This document shows positions 18,287 through 22,100 of a stretch of 22,100 nt of DNA, in pieces. The translations under genes were made by a program, and so were the position numbers. Under the pieces are notes generated by a model. It had not been told where the DNA came from. It worked only from the letters and a program-made list of their open reading frames with translations, and ran no database searches. Every line of letters begins with the position of its first letter. The stretch's first letter is position 1. Source of the DNA: Apostichopus californicus. Its lineage: Eukaryota; Echinodermata; Holothuroidea; Aspidochirotida; Stichopodidae. Location of the stretch: assembly GCA_020650975.1 (NCBI GenBank), contig JAIPMN010003654.1, positions 1-22,100 on the forward strand. The letters are read 5' to 3'.

Positions 18287-18536
18287 CATAGGCGTAGGAG
18301 GCGGGGGGGTGCAGCCCCCCTACCCAAAATTTTTGTGAAAATTCGGGCAATATGCTGAGGATTTTTCGGGCACCTAATGAAAGAAAATTATTGTATGTTA
18401 TTGGCATGTGATGTAATAAATGATTAATGCCTATATGATATGCACATTAACATGTTGAATGCGCGAAAAATTGTGGTTATATTTTTCGGGCAAGTCGTTA
18501 CAGCCCCCCAAATCAAATTAGGCTCCTACGCCTATG
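18287..18536. mobile_element. hAT-type MITE, 250 bp, with 8-bp target-site duplication
   Basis: Perfect 8-bp duplications GTTATTAA flank the element (18279-18286 and 18537-18544). The ends are inverted repeats CATAGGCGTAGGAG...CTCCTACGCCTATG, 14 bp perfect, extended by a second inverted block GGGGGGTGCAGCCCCCC near the left and CAGCCCCCC near the right. The interior repeats TTTTTCGGGCA-type blocks. An 8-bp duplication with short terminal repeats indicates hAT-superfamily mobilisation. No coding sequence is present. Confidence 0.9.
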
Positions 18537-18544
18537 GTTATTAA

Positions 18545-20170
18545 TATAGTTGATTCTTTTGTTACCCCAACATGTTTAACTATCAGTATGTTGTCATCAC
18601 ATGAAAAGCATAAATTTGCACACTTCTTTATATTTTTCACTTTTACTCCACTGATTGTAATAGGCAAGCTAATGATCCGCAACTAACTTACACACCTTTT
18701 ACCAGGATCTATTGATGGGGGAGGGGACTAGGGGGCACATTGCCAGCTACTGGAGTAAGCAACCAACCCGCTTATTACGATTACTGGTTATTTACATATC
18801 ACATCAGAAGTGATATGAATGCATGTTGCATTATGAAATTCTGTGCAATCCATATTTAAATTTGATAGTCTTCCTTTGTTCAAAGACAAGAGCATATCTA
18901 ATTAATTCAGTAATTTATCGAACACCTTTGATGCACCGATTTGTTGTCAACAGACTTTGGTACCATTGCGTCACTCGGAAAGAGATTAAAAGGTAGCTTA
19001 TCTGAAGATTGTGGTTGCCGTAGACTTTACATTTTAACAAAAACGAAAATGTAATCACGATAATCGCTCCCCATCGGCCTTGCATTCAGGTTAATTTTCT
19101 ACACCGTCAGTTTTTGTTAATATTGTCCTATACTATATCGTGGTTCATTGATAACATAACAATGAATGATAACGTTATTCCCAGCACATTGTCTATCACA
19201 TGGCCTTGATCGTTCAAACAGATACTTGGTATTGGTTCAGTGAACGCAGTGGAGATTAGGAAGTAAACACCAGCTCACTTGAATTCCCAGTCCTGCATGC
19301 GATAATTTTGGGGCGGTGAACACCGGCTTATATCGAGCCTTCTTAATTGGATGAGTGTTCATAGACGAGACAGGCGTGTAATTGTCGGTACCTATTCTGG
19401 TTTCCGAGACCAGCCATTTTAACCTTCTCATCCGACTGGTCAGAGTGTTCCTCAGTTAGAAGCTGCTCGAGCACACCCTGCCCCCCCAACATCCGACCAA
19501 TTTTCAAAAATACCAGTACGCCATTTCGCGTAGCAACCTATCAAAAAATGTCGAGAGACAACATTTTTTTCTTTATATTGTTGGCATACTGCTGCGCATG
19601 ACTTCTCAACGGCTTGTTGCAGAGATATTTCGTGAAACATTCACCAGATTAGACAATATGGTGATGTCGCATTAGCATTTCCTCAACTATCAGTAAACTT
19701 TTTTTTTGTCGGGCTGAGGATTTTGAAAGTAAGAAATAATGTCTTTTGTTAATGGAGAATATCTAACCCACAAGTTGTTCTCTTAGGCTTATAACGTCCT
19801 TACTTGGCCAAAATGAATTCTTTGGGGCAAACGGTGTTAGTTTAGCTATTATTCTTATTTACAAACATGTAGAAATTCTGCCAATTGTATCATTCAGTTT
19901 GAGCGGAATCTTTGTTACGACTCTGAAAATCAAGTGACTGATCGCCCGTCTAATAGCTCATTGATATGCACAGTGGTCAACAAAGGTCACGTGATCATGG
20001 TCCTAGTTTCGTGTTTGCTCTACTTATAAAAGTCTTCAAATGCCTTAATAGATGTCGTTTTCAGTGGAACTCATCTACCATATGATTCATCTCTTGCAAA
20101 ACCAGAAGGCAATATTCTGCGAAAACTTGCAGTTTTATGGTTATGCTAATTAAGGCGACGGTACTCTGGT
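18545..20170. other. Intergenic DNA, no gene supported
   Basis: Short reading frames on both strands (19237-19431 and 19452-19640, minus strand) lack recognisable motifs, splice partners or codon bias. A G-rich block lies at 18715-18735. See the separate entry for a possible core promoter near 20000. Confidence 0.5.
19988..20032 (+). promoter_or_regulatory. Weak candidate core promoter: E-box and TATA-like motif
   Basis: CACGTG (19988-19993) lies 32 bp upstream of TATAAAAG (20025-20032). The spacing suits an E-box plus TATA box, but no downstream gene could be identified, so chance is a fair explanation. Confidence 0.2.
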
Positions 20171-21992
20171 GTGGGGGATACCGTGTTGCACATTAACATA
20201 CAATGCATACACTATGAACACTTTGTACGTAGGCCTACATACGTGAACAATGTGTTTGTAGTGTACACAAAAGTATTTAATCACGCAAAAGCTAGCATTT
20301 TAACAAACGACTGCACGGCGAGTTTGCCGAACGAATGCGATTGCTTTACTGGTTAATTAAATAGTATAGATTTAACCACTGAAAATGTCAAGAATGTCAC
20401 TGCAAGACACGAAAGAAATTGGTATAACAAGGTCGCCATAGGTCAAGGCGATGGGTTCCGCTATGTTTGATTCATATATCGTTTGACGGTACTGACGTAG
20501 CCTAGCCTATCACTATCAGCACTATATGTAGCTATAGACCTACGTACGTTATGCCATGTAGTAGTGCAGCACTATATGACGGTTAACAACTTATTGTTCA
20601 TAAGAATTACTGCTTAAAATGAGTAGTTGTTCTATTAAACACGAAAAGGAAACAATTATGAATAGCCACGGACGCATGACTGTGTAAAGATCGTACTGTG
20701 ATGGGCAATGTATCAGTGCATAAAACATCGTGTCTGTTGAAATAAAGGACTAATCCACGCCCTTCCCCCCCCCCCCCTTCACGCAAATGGTATACGTCTA
20801 CATATGAATACGTTTTGCTTCGCAGAATCACTGCTGTACGTATTGTACAATGTTTAATGCGCATAAACAGCTCAAAACGTTTCCATATAGGGCCTAGGAG
20901 AAGGACCACGGCATCATTCATCCCACCCTGGGTCCCCGTCACCACTGCCCAATGAAATTCGTGGTTGATGAAGTAGTCAGTCGTGGCGATATACACACGA
21001 TTCGGAACGCTAGCAGGACGGAATAACATTTTGTCTTCTTAGTTTATTCGTTTAGTTGGTTTCGTCTTAAAGAATGACAGTGTCCCAAAGCAGGATGCCC
21101 TCTAGTACACAGATAGTTTCAACCAGATCCACTGAGCAATGATACACATTTCTACGTGGTTTATGTATAGAACCAGCAGTCTTACTTTTCCGCAGTGTTA
21201 ATGAGCCTAGGTACATGCATGGCCTACCTTCTTCTATACCAATATCTATATAGGCTACCAATATCTATGATACCCAACTTTGTTCCCGGTCCGCAGCTAA
21301 CCATCCCTAGTCCTGTCACCAATTCTCCCGCCTGTCACCCCCCCCCCCCACCCTTCTGGTTGCATTCCCTTCTCCTAATGCGATTATGGCCTGTATTCCT
21401 TGGTGAGGTTATAACCCGTCAGTATTCCAAAAATATCAGTGTATATACTCGTCTGCACGGTAGAACAAAGTCCTCCTTCCGTCTATACAAATTGTCACGG
21501 TTGATTATATTTAGTTATGTCAGATGAAATCTCTTTATCTCTCTTTCTTTGGTTCCAAAGTTTGATCATATATAGTTACTGATTTAAAACAAAGAGATAA
21601 TGAGCAATTAGCAACCGGTGTTGACCAACAGGGCCGAGAGGATTAGCTCTGTGATTCTTCTGGTTAATGTACGTACTGCTTGTGACAATTGTAGATTACA
21701 ACCGGTATAGTGTAACGTTGCAGTACCGTCGTGTTTTTGAGGTATTTCCCAGGTTATATATGTTAACATTTTGTCGAATGCATTGACCTACGTGGAACTG
21801 AGGAAAGGTGTAGACTAGGCCTATATTAAATATGATACGTACAATACTCATCAGCCATGAATGAAGACAATACGTACACTGTTCAAAAAGAAAATATTGC
21901 TTTAAATTATCTTAGTCTTCTTTCTTTCTATTTAATTTGTCCATTCCCCTCCCCCCCCCCCCTCTTCTCGTGAGGTGGGTAAGTTTGGGTAG
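20171..21992. other. Intergenic DNA with TAGGCCTA-like palindromes and C-runs
   Basis: GTAGGCCTAC-like palindromes recur (for example near 20228, 20890, 21219, 21250 and 21816). C-runs of 12-13 occur at 20765-20777, 21338-21349 and 21951-21962. A short direct repeat ACCAATATCTAT occurs twice near 21238-21270. A minus-strand open frame at 20607-21029 has no recognisable domain. No gene is supported. Confidence 0.5.
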
Positions 21993-21993
21993 G

Positions 21994-22100
21994 ACCCAGA
22001 TAGCACAATTATGTTGGGCCAACATTGGTATTTTAGGTTGGAACTTCATTGGTAAAATATATTTTTAAGATTGGGTGCTCGTAGTTTTACGGTTGGCCCA
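21994..22100. repeat. Edge of a TTGGGCCAAC-type repeat, cut by the window end
   Basis: CCCAGATAGCACAATTATG is followed by TTGGGCCAACATTGG (about 22014-22028), and the window ends in GGTTGGCCCA (22091-22100), its near inverted complement (9 of 10). This looks like one part of a dispersed element with internal inverted TTGGCC motifs. The family and its ends cannot be set from this window. Confidence 0.45.

Overview
This is eukaryotic, intron-rich, AT-rich animal DNA. The window is dominated by one plus-strand gene, the 3' part of a MYSM1 orthologue (Myb-like, SWIRM and MPN domains 1, also called 2A-DUB), a nuclear JAMM metalloprotease that removes monoubiquitin from histone H2A. I could chain 17 coding exons from 417 to the stop codon at 15610. 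All have GT-AG borders and unbroken reading phase, and together they encode about 804 residues. The first exon(s), start codon and promoter lie upstream of base 1. The protein reads, in order: SANT/Myb domain (exons 1-2), long acidic low-complexity region (exon 3), SWIRM domain (exons 4-5), a second SWIRM domain (exons 6-7), basic/acidic linker (exons 8-10), and the MPN+ catalytic domain with an intact JAMM motif (exons 11-15), followed by an acidic tail (exons 16-17).

The main discovery is the second SWIRM domain. The vertebrate protein, as I remember it, has one. Here an exon pair with phase pattern 1-2-1 occurs twice in tandem, and the second exon of each pair is exactly 131 bp. I align the two copies by eye at roughly 40% identity, so the duplication is old and both copies have stayed open. 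Either pair, or both, can be skipped without breaking the frame.

The introns and the 6.5 kb after the gene hold many mobile-element remnants: a tRNA-derived SINE with a perfect 12-bp target-site duplication (intron 3) and another tRNA-like element (intron 1); two copies of a 361-362 bp TTAA-flanked, piggyBac-type non-autonomous element (intron 11 and downstream); a 250-bp hAT-type MITE with a perfect 8-bp duplication (downstream); the C-terminal coding end of a CR1/Jockey-like LINE (intron 13); an inverted-repeat element (intron 12); a pair of direct repeats (introns 15 and 16); and three copies of a motif that folds like a minimal hammerhead ribozyme (introns 6 and 15, two of them as a near-perfect palindrome). 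Introns also carry a 24-bp minisatellite, a long TTA microsatellite and AT-rich tandem repeats. No second gene could be supported downstream of 16500.

Organism: a non-vertebrate animal. The MYSM1 sequence, tRNA-type SINEs with a tetranucleotide tail, TAGGCCTA-rich DNA and MITE types suggest an invertebrate deuterostome, perhaps an echinoderm such as a sea cucumber. That is inference from general resemblance, not a database match.
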